A stretch of DNA of 64,000 bases from G965267185 sp965267185 (GTDB lineage: Bacteria; Pseudomonadota; Alphaproteobacteria; UBA6615), in the NCBI GenBank assembly GCA_965267185.1, contig OZ253937.1:1116001-1180000 (forward strand). The letters are read 5' to 3'. Below the pieces are notes generated by a model that was not told where the DNA came from, made no database searches, and was given only the letters and a program-made list of their open reading frames with translations. Position numbers and translations under genes: made by a program. The first letter of the stretch is position 1; each line of letters begins with the position of its first letter. Below are positions 15,742 through 25,356 of this stretch, one piece after another.

Positions 15742-17442
15742 CTACGACAACCGGACGAGATGCACTTCGGTGGTGGGGTTCTTGCCACGCCGTTCGCGAA
15801 ACCCGCGCCGCACGACACGCCGCGCCTGCTCGCACAGTACCTCGTCGTCGCGCCGCTGCGACGGCGGCAGGCTCGACACCATGTCCAGCACGTCGTCGAT
15901 AATATCGTCGGCGGTATCGAAGTCGCTATCGCTATCGCCGAGGATGCCCGGTGCCGATAGCTGCGGCTCGTCTAAGATGCGGCCCGAGCGATCCACTGCC
16001 AGGGTCAAAACCGCAAAGCCGTTGCGCACCATGCGGTTGCGGCTACGCAAGGTTTCGTCCTCCACAGCCACCAACTCGGTACCGTCCGCCGCCAGCCGGC
16101 CGGTTTGCACCTGACCGACCAGTTCCGGACCGTCGGCGCTAAGGCGCAATACGTCGCCGTTGGCGATGATCGGCGCGTGCGGCACCTGGCACGCCCGGGC
16201 TAGCTCGGCGTGACCGTAGAGATGGCGCGTCTCACCGTGCACCGGAACGGCAATCGAGGGCCGCACCCATTGGTACATATGGATCAGCTCGTCGCGCGCC
16301 GGATGCCCCGATACATGCACGAAATGATCGCGCTCGGTGATCACCTTTACGCCCATAAGCGCCAGCTGGTTCTGCAGATGGCCAATCGAAACCTCGTTGC
16401 CCGGAATGATGCGCGACGAGAATATCACCACATCGTCCCGTTCCAGTTTGACGTTCGGGTGATCGTCGCGGGCGATCCGTGGCAAAGCGGCCCGCGGTTC
16501 GCCCTGACTCCCTGTGCAGACCAGCAAAACCTTGTCGCGGGGCAGCGTCGACGCCTCGTCTTCCGATACGAACGGCGCAACATCGCCAAGGTAACCGGTG
16601 GCGCGCGCCGCCTCGGTGATCCGCCACAGCGAGCGGCCGGCCAATACCACACTACGGCCATGGGCGGCGGCGACCTCGGCAATGGTTTGCACGCGCGCGA
16701 TGTTGCTGGCGAAGCAGGCGACCGCGACCCGCGTTTTATACTCGCCCACCAGCGCCATCAGGCTATCGCGCACCTCGCTTTCGGAGCCGCTTTCGCCTTC
16801 GACCAAGGCATTGGTCGAATCGCCGATCATCGCCAGCACGCCGTCATCGCCCAGTTGTTTAAGGGCGGCCTCGTCGGTGGTGTCGCCGACCAATGGATCG
16901 GGATCGAGCTTCCAATCGCCGGTGTGCAAAACCGTGCCTAAGGGCGTTCGCAACACGACGGCGTTGGGCTCTGGGATCGAGTGGGTCAAGGTGATGAGCT
17001 GGAGGTCGAACGGGGCGATCTCGAAGCGGTCCGACATACCAATCTCGGTGAGCGGCACCTCGCCGAGCAGCCCTGCCTCTTCGAGCTTCTTGCGCAAGAC
17101 AGCGGCGGTAAACGGCGTGGCGTAGACGGGGCAACGCAGCCGCTTCCAAAGATACGGCACGGCGCCGATATGGTCTTCATGGGCATGGGTCAGGACCAGC
17201 GCCACCAGATTGTCGCGCCGGCGCTCGATGAAATCGGGATCGGGCATAATGACGTCGACCCCCGGCGCGTTGTCGTCGCCAAAGGTAACGCCGCAATCGA
17301 TCATCAGCCATTTACCGGCATGACCGTAGAGGTTCAGGTTCATGCCGATCTCGCCGGTTCCGCCGAGGGGCAGGAACAGCAAATCGTCTTTGCCGGGTAC
17401 CGGACCGACCCCGGACGGTGTTTGCCAGTCGGACGGAGCCAT
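15742..17442 (-). CDS. rnj: ribonuclease J
   Basis: A protein of 566 residues of the metallo-beta-lactamase/beta-CASP family, acting as 5'-3' exonuclease and endonuclease in RNA maturation and decay. The metal site is THAHEDHIGAVPYLW, with LHTGDWKLDPDP and later HVSGHPARDEL. N-terminal FLPLGGTGEIGMNLNLYG is the typical RNase J start. Alphaproteobacteria commonly have RNase J alongside RNase E. The start codon overlaps the coaX stop (TAATG), so translation is coupled. The shared operon with CoA and biotin enzymes is conserved in the class. Confidence 0.95.
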   Translation of the reverse strand: MAPSDWQTPSGVGPVPGKDDLLFLPLGGTGEIGMNLNLYGHAGKWLMIDCGVTFGDDNAPGVDVIMPDPDFIERRRDNLVALVLTHAHEDHIGAVPYLWKRLRCPVYATPFTAAVLRKKLEEAGLLGEVPLTEIGMSDRFEIAPFDLQLITLTHSIPEPNAVVLRTPLGTVLHTGDWKLDPDPLVGDTTDEAALKQLGDDGVLAMIGDSTNALVEGESGSESEVRDSLMALVGEYKTRVAVACFASNIARVQTIAEVAAAHGRSVVLAGRSLWRITEAARATGYLGDVAPFVSEDEASTLPRDKVLLVCTGSQGEPRAALPRIARDDHPNVKLERDDVVIFSSRIIPGNEVSIGHLQNQLALMGVKVITERDHFVHVSGHPARDELIHMYQWVRPSIAVPVHGETRHLYGHAELARACQVPHAPIIANGDVLRLSADGPELVGQVQTGRLAADGTELVAVEDETLRSRNRMVRNGFAVLTLAVDRSGRILDEPQLSAPGILGDSDSDFDTADDIIDDVLDMVSSLPPSQRRDDEVLCEQARRVVRRGFRERRGKNPTTEVHLVRLS

Positions 17443-18212
17443 TAGCGCGGATTACGCCGATTGATTTCAACCAGCCCCAGCAGGGTCAGGTTGGGCTCGA
17501 TGGCCTCGATAACGTCGGTCACATCGGCGAATAGCTGTGCCAACCCGCCGGTCGCGATAACTTTCATGGGCTTGCCGTATTCGGCGACGATGCGCGGCAC
17601 CATGCCTTCGATCATCGACACATAGCCCCAGAAGATACCCGATTGCATGGCCGGCACGGTGGCCCCGCCGATGACCTTGTCCGGCTTTTCGATATTCACC
17701 CGCGGCAGCAGGGCGCCGGTCATATAGAGCGCCTCGACCGATAGATTTATGCCCGGCGCGATGATGCCGCCGCAGAAACTGCCCTGGCTGTCGACGATGT
17801 CGAAGGTGGTCCCCGTGCCGAAGTCGATCACGATCAGATCGCCGGGATAACGCGTATGTGCGCCGACCGCGGACACCAGCCGATCGGCGCCCACCTGCTC
17901 GGGCCGTTCGACCTTGATCTTGATACCCAGATCGACGTTAGCATCGCGTACCACCAGGGGTTCGACACCGAAATGACCGTTGACCAAGGCCGACAAATGA
18001 CGGCGCGTTCCCGGCACCACCGTGGTTATGATGGCCTCGGTGACCACGGAAACCGACAACGACGCCAGCGACATCAGCTGGGTTAGCCACACCGCATATT
18101 CGTCGCTGGTGCGTTGCGCTTCGGTCGAAATGCGCCAAACGCCGCGCTGATCGTCGCCGTCATAGACGGCGAACACCGTATTCGTATTGCCGCAATCGAT
18201 TGCCAGGAGCAT
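17442..18212 (-). CDS. coaX: type III pantothenate kinase
   Basis: A protein of 256 residues that phosphorylates pantothenate, the first step of coenzyme A synthesis, and is not feedback-inhibited by CoA in characterised members. ASKHA-fold motifs are visible: LLAIDCGNTNTVFAVYDG at the N-terminus, then GADRLVSAVGAH and LIVIDFGTGTTFDIVD for ATP and substrate binding. A dimer is expected. Both ends overlap neighbours by one base: birA stop/coaX start and coaX stop/rnj start are each TAATG. This is strong evidence for one polycistronic message. Confidence 0.95.
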   Translation of the reverse strand: MLLAIDCGNTNTVFAVYDGDDQRGVWRISTEAQRTSDEYAVWLTQLMSLASLSVSVVTEAIITTVVPGTRRHLSALVNGHFGVEPLVVRDANVDLGIKIKVERPEQVGADRLVSAVGAHTRYPGDLIVIDFGTGTTFDIVDSQGSFCGGIIAPGINLSVEALYMTGALLPRVNIEKPDKVIGGATVPAMQSGIFWGYVSMIEGMVPRIVAEYGKPMKVIATGGLAQLFADVTDVIEAIEPNLTLLGLVEINRRNPR

Positions 18213-18979
18213 TACCGGGTGCCTTCAGGTTTCGGCGGCAGCGGAAACACATCGCCCATATCGATCCGCCGCGCACCGCCGCTGGTTTCGAGCATTAAAC
18301 TACCGCGCTCGTCGATGCCGGAAAACCTGCCAAACAACTCACCGCTCGGCAAGCGTACCCGCATATCCGAGCCTTCGGGCAGCGCAAACGCCATCCAGCG
18401 CTCCCGAATAGCCTGAAAACCGTGCTCTTGCCATTGCCCGGCATACCAGAAGAACCGATCCAGAAAGGCGGTCAGCAAGTCCGCCACCGCTAGATCGGCC
18501 CCTTCCTCGCGAAGGCTGGTCACCTCGGGTAAATCTGCGGGGCTGAGCGCCACGTTAACCCCCGTGCCGATCACCACCCAGGCCAGGCGGCCCTCGGCGT
18601 CGGCGGCACTCTCCAGCAATATGCCGGACGCTTTTCTACCGTTGATCATCAAATCGTTGGGCCATTTAAGGGCGGCCGGCACGTCGGTGAGCCGCCCTAA
18701 CGCATCGGCGAGGGCAACGCCAGTTACGAAGCCCAGTTGCGGCGCGTCGGCAGGCGGGCATTTGGGGCGCTGAACGATCGAGAGATAGAGGTTTCCCGGC
18801 GGCGAGTCCCAAACGCGGCCATGGCGTCCCTTGCCGGCGGCCTGGCTCTGGGCCCAAACGACCGTGCCGGCCTCAGCGCCCGACTGCGCGAGCGCTTTCG
18901 CTTCCTCGTTGGTGCTGCCGACGCTGTCGCGGGCGATCAGGTGACAGCCGGCGGGCACATCCGGCTGCGCTGACGTCAT
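18212..18979 (-). CDS. birA: biotin--[acetyl-CoA carboxylase] ligase
   Basis: A protein of 255 residues that attaches biotin to the carrier domain of acetyl-CoA carboxylase. The catalytic GKGRHGRVWDSPPGNLYLSI loop and the KWPNDLMINGRKASGILLE motif are intact, and a C-terminal SH3-like domain follows. At this length there is no room for the N-terminal helix-turn-helix of E. coli BirA, so it should be a ligase only, not a repressor. Its ATG overlaps the nuoN stop (ATGA) and its stop overlaps the coaX start. Confidence 0.94.
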   Translation of the reverse strand: MTSAQPDVPAGCHLIARDSVGSTNEEAKALAQSGAEAGTVVWAQSQAAGKGRHGRVWDSPPGNLYLSIVQRPKCPPADAPQLGFVTGVALADALGRLTDVPAALKWPNDLMINGRKASGILLESAADAEGRLAWVVIGTGVNVALSPADLPEVTSLREEGADLAVADLLTAFLDRFFWYAGQWQEHGFQAIRERWMAFALPEGSDMRVRLPSGELFGRFSGIDERGSLMLETSGGARRIDMGDVFPLPPKPEGTR

Positions 18980-20427
18980 GCGCCGAAGAGCGTTGCCGCT
19001 GCGATGCCGGCGCTATCGAGCACCGGCTTCAATGCGAATATGAACAATACCGTGACGACACTAGTGCCGACGACGATGGTCGAGATTTCTCGGCCAACCG
19101 GCTGATCGAACGAATCGAGAGGCTCGTCGAAATACATCAGCTTGACGATGCGCAAATAGTAAAACGCGGCGACGACGCTGGAGAGCAGGCCAACGACGAC
19201 CAGCGTGTACAATTCGGCCTCGATGGCGGCAAGAAAGACGTAGAGCTTGCCAAAGAAACCGGCGAGCGGCGGAATACCCGCCATCGAGAACATGAAGATC
19301 GCCAATGCCAGCGCCATTTTGGGGTTGGTGCGGCTCAGCCCGGCAAGCTGGTCGATATCCTCGACCATCCGCTCCTGCCGCCGCATCGCCAGGATGCAGG
19401 CAAAGGTACCGACATTCATAAAGAGGTAGATGGTCAGATAGATCAGCACGCCTTGGGCGCCGGTTTCGTTGCCGGCGGCAAGACCGACCAGAACGAACCC
19501 CATATGGCCGATCGAGCTGTAAGCCATCAGCCGCTTGATGTTGGTCTGCCCGATCGCCGCAAATGCCCCCAGCAGCATCGACGCGAGAGAGACGAACCAG
19601 ATCACCTGCTGCCACTGGCCCGCCAGGTCGCCAAACGGCTCCAGCATGACGCGGACGAACATCGCCATCGCGGCAATTTTCGGCGCGACAGCAAAAAATG
19701 CGGTGATCGGCGTCGGCGCGCCCTCGTAAACGTCCGGCGTCCACATGTGGAACGGCACGGCGGACACCTTGAAGGCCAGGCCGGCGATAATAAAGACGAC
19801 GCCGACGATCACGCCGATGGGCGCCCCGTCCTGCGAACCATCGGCAAACACGGCGGCCAAGTCGTCAAACCCGGTCGATCCCGCGAAACCGTAAACCAGC
19901 GTCATGCCGTAGAGCAGAATGCCCGAGCTCAACGCCCCAAGAACGAAGTATTTGAGTCCTGCCTCGGCCGAGCGAACCGCGTCGCGGCGGATTGCCGCCA
20001 ACACGTATAGCGACAAGCTCTGCAGCTCGATGCCGAGATAAAGCGAAATCAGATCGTTGGCCGAGACCATCATCATCATGCCGAGTACGGCGAAGACGAC
20101 CAAAATCGGGAACTCGAACTGGGGAATGCCCTCGCGCACGTTGAAGGGCATCGCGAGAATGAGGGTGAGCGCGGCCCCCAGTAACAGCAGAACCTTGGCG
20201 AAATTGGCGAAGTCATCCACGACGAAGAGGTCGTTGAAGCCGACAACCCGGCCCGCCGGGCCGGCCAGAACCAACACACCGGCAATAAACAGAACGCCTA
20301 CCGACAACCACGAGATCAAGTGGGTCGATTGATTTCCGCGGAACGCGCCGACCATCAGTAAGAACATGGCGGCGACGGCGATGAAGAGTTCCGGCCAGGC
20401 GAGCGTTACATCAACGGCGAGGTTCAC
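18976..20427 (-). CDS. nuoN: NADH-quinone oxidoreductase subunit N
   Basis: A protein of about 483 residues, one of three antiporter-like proton-pumping subunits in the membrane arm of complex I. It shows about 14 hydrophobic helices, the family segment GLAFKVSAVPFHMWTPDVYEGAPTPITAFF and the conserved Lys/His residues of the proton path. The start is taken as GTG at 20427, ten bases after a GGAAGGA site; a TTG three codons earlier is too close to that site. It is the last complex I gene, and birA follows with a 4-base overlap. Confidence 0.95.
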   Translation of the reverse strand: MNLAVDVTLAWPELFIAVAAMFLLMVGAFRGNQSTHLISWLSVGVLFIAGVLVLAGPAGRVVGFNDLFVVDDFANFAKVLLLLGAALTLILAMPFNVREGIPQFEFPILVVFAVLGMMMMVSANDLISLYLGIELQSLSLYVLAAIRRDAVRSAEAGLKYFVLGALSSGILLYGMTLVYGFAGSTGFDDLAAVFADGSQDGAPIGVIVGVVFIIAGLAFKVSAVPFHMWTPDVYEGAPTPITAFFAVAPKIAAMAMFVRVMLEPFGDLAGQWQQVIWFVSLASMLLGAFAAIGQTNIKRLMAYSSIGHMGFVLVGLAAGNETGAQGVLIYLTIYLFMNVGTFACILAMRRQERMVEDIDQLAGLSRTNPKMALALAIFMFSMAGIPPLAGFFGKLYVFLAAIEAELYTLVVVGLLSSVVAAFYYLRIVKLMYFDEPLDSFDQPVGREISTIVVGTSVVTVLFIFALKPVLDSAGIAAATLFGA

Positions 20428-20444
20428 GGGCTGCAATCCTTCCG

Positions 20445-21959
20445 TTACCGGCCGACCAGGGTGACCGGCTCAACGGCGCTGAGCGCCGTTTGATAGTTTT
20501 GCAATAGGTTGGCGACGCTGACCTCCATCACATCGAGGAACGGCGCGGGCCATAGTCCCATCCACAGCACGAGCACGAGCAGCGGTGCGAAAATCGCGAC
20601 TTCGCGGGTTTCGAGATCGAGAATTCCTTTAAGGTCGGTTTTTTCGAGCTTACCGAAGATCACCCGGCGGAACAGGTAGAGCATATACGCCGCGCCGAGG
20701 ATGATGCCGGTGGTGGCCAGCAACGCCACCCAGGTGTTGTCCTGAAAGGCACCGACCAGGACCAGGAATTCGCCGATAAACCCGCTGGTGCCGGGCAATC
20801 CGACCGAGCCGAGCATAAACACCATGAAAACGAAGGCGTATTTCGGCATTCGCTCGACCAGCCCGCCATAGCGGGCGATCTCTCGGCTATGAATGCGGTC
20901 GTAGACGATGCCGACACACAAGAACAGCGCGGCGGAAATAATGCCGTGGCTCAGCATCTGGAAGATGCCACCGACGATGCCTTGCTGCGTCGCGGTGAAG
21001 ATGCCGATGGTCACGAAGCCCATATGCGCAACCGAGGAATACGCGATCAGCTTCTTCATGTCCTCCTGCGCCAGCGCCACAAGCGACGTGTAGATGATGG
21101 CGATCACCGACAGCGTGTAGATCAGCGGCGTGAACTGGTCGGAGGCCAGCGGCAGCATGGGCAGCGAGAAGCGCAGGAAGCCGTAGCCGCCCATTTTCAG
21201 GAGCACGCCCGCCAGAATGACCGACCCCGCGGTGGGCGCCTCGACATGGGCATCCGGCAGCCAGGTGTGGACCGGCCACATGGGCAGCTTCACGGCGAAC
21301 GAGGCAAAGAAGGCCAGCCAGAGCCAGATCTGCATGCCCGCCGGCACGGAGAATGCCAACAATGTCGGGATGTCCGTAGTGCCGGCTTCGAAGTAGAGCG
21401 CCAAAAGCGCTGCCAGCAGCAACACCGAACCCGCCAGCGTATAGAGGAAGAACTTGAAGGCCGAATAGACCCGCCGTTCGCCGCCCCACACCCCGATGAT
21501 GATGAACATCGGGATAAGGACACCCTCGAAGAAAATGTAGAACAGCACGAAATCGAGCGCCGAGAACGTGCCGATCATCATGGTCTCGAGGATCAGGAAC
21601 GCGATCATATATTCGCGCACGCGCGACTTGATCGCCTTCCACGAGGCCAGGACGCACAGCGGCGTCAGGGCGGTCGACAGCAGCACGAAGAACATCGAGA
21701 TGCCGTCGACGCCGAGATGGTAGGAGATATTGAACGCCGGGATCCAATCGACCTTTTCGACAAACTGGAAGTCCGCCGTCGTATAGTCGAAGTTGAACCA
21801 GAGGAACAAACTGACGATGAAGGTGGCGATCGACGTCCACAGGGCGGCATAACGCGCGTTGCGGGCAACCGTTTCGTCGTCGCCGCGCACGATCAGGATG
21901 AACAACACCCCGACGAGCGGCAGGAAGGTTGTCAGCGATAATACGGGGAAGGATTCCAT
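20445..21959 (-). CDS. nuoM: NADH-quinone oxidoreductase subunit M
   Basis: A protein of 504 residues of the complex I membrane arm. Typical antiporter-like features are present: the conserved Glu-bearing helix (FFEGVLIPMFIIIGVWGG), FAVKLPMWPVHTWLPDAHVEAPTAGSVILAGVLLKMGGYG, and YSSVAHMGFVTIG. These residues form one of the proton half-channels. It lies 12 bases after nuoL. Length is normal. Confidence 0.97.
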   Translation of the reverse strand: MESFPVLSLTTFLPLVGVLFILIVRGDDETVARNARYAALWTSIATFIVSLFLWFNFDYTTADFQFVEKVDWIPAFNISYHLGVDGISMFFVLLSTALTPLCVLASWKAIKSRVREYMIAFLILETMMIGTFSALDFVLFYIFFEGVLIPMFIIIGVWGGERRVYSAFKFFLYTLAGSVLLLAALLALYFEAGTTDIPTLLAFSVPAGMQIWLWLAFFASFAVKLPMWPVHTWLPDAHVEAPTAGSVILAGVLLKMGGYGFLRFSLPMLPLASDQFTPLIYTLSVIAIIYTSLVALAQEDMKKLIAYSSVAHMGFVTIGIFTATQQGIVGGIFQMLSHGIISAALFLCVGIVYDRIHSREIARYGGLVERMPKYAFVFMVFMLGSVGLPGTSGFIGEFLVLVGAFQDNTWVALLATTGIILGAAYMLYLFRRVIFGKLEKTDLKGILDLETREVAIFAPLLVLVLWMGLWPAPFLDVMEVSVANLLQNYQTALSAVEPVTLVGR

Positions 21960-21971
21960 CTCGACGGCGCC

Positions 21972-23897
21972 CTACTGGAAGAACCCGAAGAGGAACCACG
22001 TCGCGAACACGACGATGCCGATCAGCATCGCGAAGGCGTAGTGGTAGACGTAGCCCGACTGCATGCGGCCCGCCCGCGCGGCGATACCGCGGGTGGCCTC
22101 GGCAACGCCGTCGGGACCGACGCCGTCGATCACCGCGCCATCGCCCGACTTCCACAACCCGCGGCCCAGGTAGAACGACGGCCGCACGAACATCATGTCG
22201 TACAGCTCATCGAAGTACCATTTACTGAAAATGAACTGGTAGATGGGGCGTAGCCGCGCCGCCAACTGCCCTGGCAACCCCGGCATGACCATATACATGA
22301 TCCACGCGGCAATGATGCCAACAGCGGCGACCCCGGCCGGCAGCCAAACGACCCAAGCGGGCGCGTGGTGCGCCGCTTCGATGACCTCCTTGCCCAACAC
22401 CATAGAATTGCCCCAGAAGTCGGCCATCTTGTCGCCGACGAAATGCTTTTTCGCCAGCCACCCAGCGAAAATCGCGCCAAGCGCCAGCACCAAGAGCGGC
22501 GCAATCATAATCGGTGGTGATTCATGGGCTTCGGCGTAGGTGTGATCATCGGCGCGGGTCTTGCCGTGGAACGTTAGGAACAAGAGCCGCCACGAGTAAA
22601 ACGCCGTCATCAAGGCGGCCGCAATTCCCAGCCAGAACGCATAAAGCCCCCAGCCGGTATGCACCGCAAACGCCGATTCCAGAATAATGTCCTTGGAGAA
22701 GAACCCGGCGAATAGCGGCACGCCCGCCAGCGACAGGCTGCCGATCCACATCAACACCCCGGTCACCTTCATCTTCGAGAACAGCCCGCCCATATGGCGC
22801 ATGTCCTGCTCATCGTGCATGCCGTGAATGACGCTGCCGGAGCCGAGGAACAGGAGCGCCTTGAAGAAGGCATGGGTCATCAGGTGGAAGATCGCCGCCG
22901 GATAAGCGCCGACGCCGAGGGCGAAGAACATGTAGCCCAGCTGGGAGCAGGTCGAGTAGGCGATCACCCGCTTGATGTCCCATTGCGTAAGGCCAACTGT
23001 CGCGGCGAAGAAGGCGGTGGTCGCGCCGATGATGACGACGACCGTGAGGGCGATCGGGGCGAACTCGAACATCGGCGACAATCGCGCCACCATGAATACC
23101 CCGGCGGTCACCATGGTCGCGGCGTGGATCAGCGCCGACACCGGCGTTGGGCCTTCCATGGCATCAGGCAGCCAGGTGTGAAGCCCGAGCTGCGCCGATT
23201 TGCCCATCGCGCCGATGAACAACAACAGGCACAGGGTGGTCACGATATCGACGTTCATGCCGAGAAAGTTGAACGTTTGACCGGCCATGCCGGGAACGGC
23301 GGCGAAGACGGTATCGAAGTCGAGCGTGCCAAAGGCGAAGAACACGCCCAAGATGCCCAAGGTGAAGCCAAAGTCGCCAACCCGGTTGACCACAAACGCC
23401 TTAATCGCCGCCGCGTTGGCGCTCGGTCTCTCGAACCAGAAGCCGATCAACAGGTACGACGATAGGCCGACGCCTTCCCAGCCGAAGAACATCTGAACGA
23501 AGTTATCGGCCGTCACCAGCGTCAGCATGAAAAAGGTGAACAGGCTCAGATAGGCCATAAAGCGCGGGATGTGCGGGTCGTGCGACATGTAGCCGATGGA
23601 ATAGACATGGACCATCGCCGACACGACGGTGACCACGAACACCATAACCGCGGACAAGGTATCGAAGCGCAGCGCCCAGCTCACCTCCAGCGTGCCAACA
23701 TCGATCCAGGTGAACAGCTGCTCCGTATGGCTCTGGCCCTCGAAACCGACCGTATAGAGGATGATGCACGACAGGACCGCCGACACGAGCATCGGCAACA
23801 CGGTGACGAGTTGCGCGAACCGGTCGCCCAGCCGGTTCCCGAAGAAACCGGCGGCGATCGCGCCGAGCAGCGGCAGGAATATGGTTGCCGTAAACAC
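21972..23897 (-). CDS. nuoL: NADH-quinone oxidoreductase subunit L
   Basis: A protein of 641 residues, the most distal proton-pumping subunit of complex I, with the long lateral helix near the C-terminus. Family segments include FFGWEGVGLSSYLLIGFWF, SAQLGLHTWLPDAMEGPTPVSALIHAATMVTAGV and YSTCSQLGYMFFALG. Translation begins at GTG 23897 with AAGGAT upstream. It lies 7 bases after nuoK and 12 before nuoM. It is expected to function only in the assembled complex. Confidence 0.97.
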   Translation of the reverse strand: MFTATIFLPLLGAIAAGFFGNRLGDRFAQLVTVLPMLVSAVLSCIILYTVGFEGQSHTEQLFTWIDVGTLEVSWALRFDTLSAVMVFVVTVVSAMVHVYSIGYMSHDPHIPRFMAYLSLFTFFMLTLVTADNFVQMFFGWEGVGLSSYLLIGFWFERPSANAAAIKAFVVNRVGDFGFTLGILGVFFAFGTLDFDTVFAAVPGMAGQTFNFLGMNVDIVTTLCLLLFIGAMGKSAQLGLHTWLPDAMEGPTPVSALIHAATMVTAGVFMVARLSPMFEFAPIALTVVVIIGATTAFFAATVGLTQWDIKRVIAYSTCSQLGYMFFALGVGAYPAAIFHLMTHAFFKALLFLGSGSVIHGMHDEQDMRHMGGLFSKMKVTGVLMWIGSLSLAGVPLFAGFFSKDIILESAFAVHTGWGLYAFWLGIAAALMTAFYSWRLLFLTFHGKTRADDHTYAEAHESPPIMIAPLLVLALGAIFAGWLAKKHFVGDKMADFWGNSMVLGKEVIEAAHHAPAWVVWLPAGVAAVGIIAAWIMYMVMPGLPGQLAARLRPIYQFIFSKWYFDELYDMMFVRPSFYLGRGLWKSGDGAVIDGVGPDGVAEATRGIAARAGRMQSGYVYHYAFAMLIGIVVFATWFLFGFFQ

Positions 23898-23904
23898 CTG
23901 GCCG

Positions 23905-24216
23905 CTATCCTTTCATCATGTTGACGTCTTCGACCCGGATCGAGCCGCGGTTACGGAAGTAAACGACGAGAATGGCGAGCCCGATCGCCGCTTCGGCGGC
24001 GGCGACGGTGAGTACGAACATGGCGAAGACCTGCCCCACCAAATCCTGCAGGTGGACGGAGAACGCCACCAGGTTGAGGTTGACCGCGAGCAGCATCAAC
24101 TCGATCGACATCATGATGATGATGACGTTCTTGCGGTTTAAGAAGATGCCGAAGATGCCGAGCGTAAACAGGATGGCGGCAACGGTCAGATAGTGCGGCA
24201 GGCCGATTGCGAGCAT
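23905..24216 (-). CDS. nuoK: NADH-quinone oxidoreductase subunit K
   Basis: A protein of 103 residues with three membrane helices, part of the E-channel of complex I. The conserved Glu in the second helix is visible in IMMSIELMLLAVNLNLVAFS. The start overlaps the nuoJ stop (TGATG), implying coupling. Length is typical for the family. Confidence 0.97.
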   Translation of the reverse strand: MLAIGLPHYLTVAAILFTLGIFGIFLNRKNVIIIMMSIELMLLAVNLNLVAFSVHLQDLVGQVFAMFVLTVAAAEAAIGLAILVVYFRNRGSIRVEDVNMMKG

Positions 24217-24830
24217 CAGATACCGCTCCCCGTGGGAATGTCCTTGATCTCGATAACCTCTTCAACCGGGCGCGACACCTGTTCGGCGATGCGCTGGCGA
24301 TGGACATTGGGCCGCGTGCGCAGGGTCAGGACGATGGCGCCGATCATGGCGATGAGCAGCACCAGCCCGGCGGCTTGGAACAGGTAGACATAATCGGTGT
24401 AGATGATCTGGCCGAGCGCATGGGTGTTGGTGATTTCGCTCGGCGCGGCACTGGGCGCGGCGATAATGCGGGCCGCGTCGGGGTTCACGACCCACCCGCC
24501 GAAAATCAGCACCAGCTCGGCGGCCAGAATGACACCGACCAGCGCGCCGATAGGCAGATATTGCAGAAATCCTTCGCGCAGTTCGGCGAAGTTGATGTCG
24601 AGCATCATGACAACGAACAGGAACAGCACCGCGACCGCGCCGACATAAACGACAACCAGAATCATCGCCAGGAACTCCGCGCCGATCAGCACGAACAATC
24701 CGGCGGAGTTGAAAAAGGCGAGGATGAGAAACAGCACCGAGTGCACGGGATTGCGCGCCGAGATGACCATCACGCCCGCGGCAATGGCGACGAACGCGAA
24801 CAAATAGAATGCGAGGGCTTGGATGATCAT
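24216..24830 (-). CDS. nuoJ: NADH-quinone oxidoreductase subunit J
   Basis: A protein of 204 residues with five membrane helices; the third helix includes LVVVYVGAVAVLFLFVVMML, a family hallmark near the quinone-linked proton path. N-terminal NPVHSVLFLILAFFNSAGLFVL is also typical. It lies 9 bases after nuoI and overlaps nuoK. No oddities. Confidence 0.96.
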   Translation of the reverse strand: MIIQALAFYLFAFVAIAAGVMVISARNPVHSVLFLILAFFNSAGLFVLIGAEFLAMILVVVYVGAVAVLFLFVVMMLDINFAELREGFLQYLPIGALVGVILAAELVLIFGGWVVNPDAARIIAAPSAAPSEITNTHALGQIIYTDYVYLFQAAGLVLLIAMIGAIVLTLRTRPNVHRQRIAEQVSRPVEEVIEIKDIPTGSGI

Positions 24831-24839
24831 TCGGTCGGC

Positions 24840-25328
24840 TTATCGGTAGGGGGCGTCAGCGGACAAGGCCGCGGCAATCTCGGCTTCCCACCGGTCGCCG
24901 TTCTCGAGCAGCTTGTCCTTGTTGTACATGAGCTCCTCGCGGGTCTCGGTAGCGAACTCGAAGTTCGGTCCCTCGACGATCGCATCGACCGGGCACGCTT
25001 CCTGACAGAAACCGCAATAGATGCACTTGGTCATGTCGATGTCGTAGCGCGTCGTGCGCCGGCTGCCGTCTTCGCGTGGTTCGGCCTCGATGGTGATCGC
25101 CTGCGCCGGGCAAATCGCCTCGCAAAGCTTGCACGCGATACAGCGCTCCTCGCCGTTAGGATAGCGCCGCAGCACATGCTCGCCGCGAAACCGCGGGCTC
25201 AGCGGGCCTTTCTCATAAGGATAGTTGACCGTCACCTTGCGCTTGAAGAAATAGCGCAGGGTCATCCACATGCCGGCCACGATTTCGGTCAGCAACAAGC
25301 CACGCGCGGTGCGATCGAGAAACGCCAT
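24840..25328 (-). CDS. nuoI: NADH-quinone oxidoreductase subunit I
   Basis: A protein of 162 residues from ATG 25328 (a GTG three codons upstream is an alternative). It carries clusters N6a and N6b of complex I: the two 4Fe-4S motifs read CIACKLCEAICP and CIYCGFCQEACP, each followed by a distal Cys-Pro. The N-terminal amphipathic segment anchors it at the membrane arm. It sits 28 bases after nuoH. The C-terminal MYNKDKLLENGDRWE is typical of alphaproteobacterial and mitochondrial TYKY-type subunits. Confidence 0.97.
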   Translation of the reverse strand: MAFLDRTARGLLLTEIVAGMWMTLRYFFKRKVTVNYPYEKGPLSPRFRGEHVLRRYPNGEERCIACKLCEAICPAQAITIEAEPREDGSRRTTRYDIDMTKCIYCGFCQEACPVDAIVEGPNFEFATETREELMYNKDKLLENGDRWEAEIAAALSADAPYR

Positions 25329-25356
25329 GCTCAGCACTCCCTTCCGGCGCGGCCGC

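Noticed and set aside
20889..21941. A plus-strand open frame of 350 codons opposite nuoM
   Set aside because: Its translation is extremely rich in Arg, His, Asp and Gln, typical of a mirror of a membrane-protein gene, with no domain.
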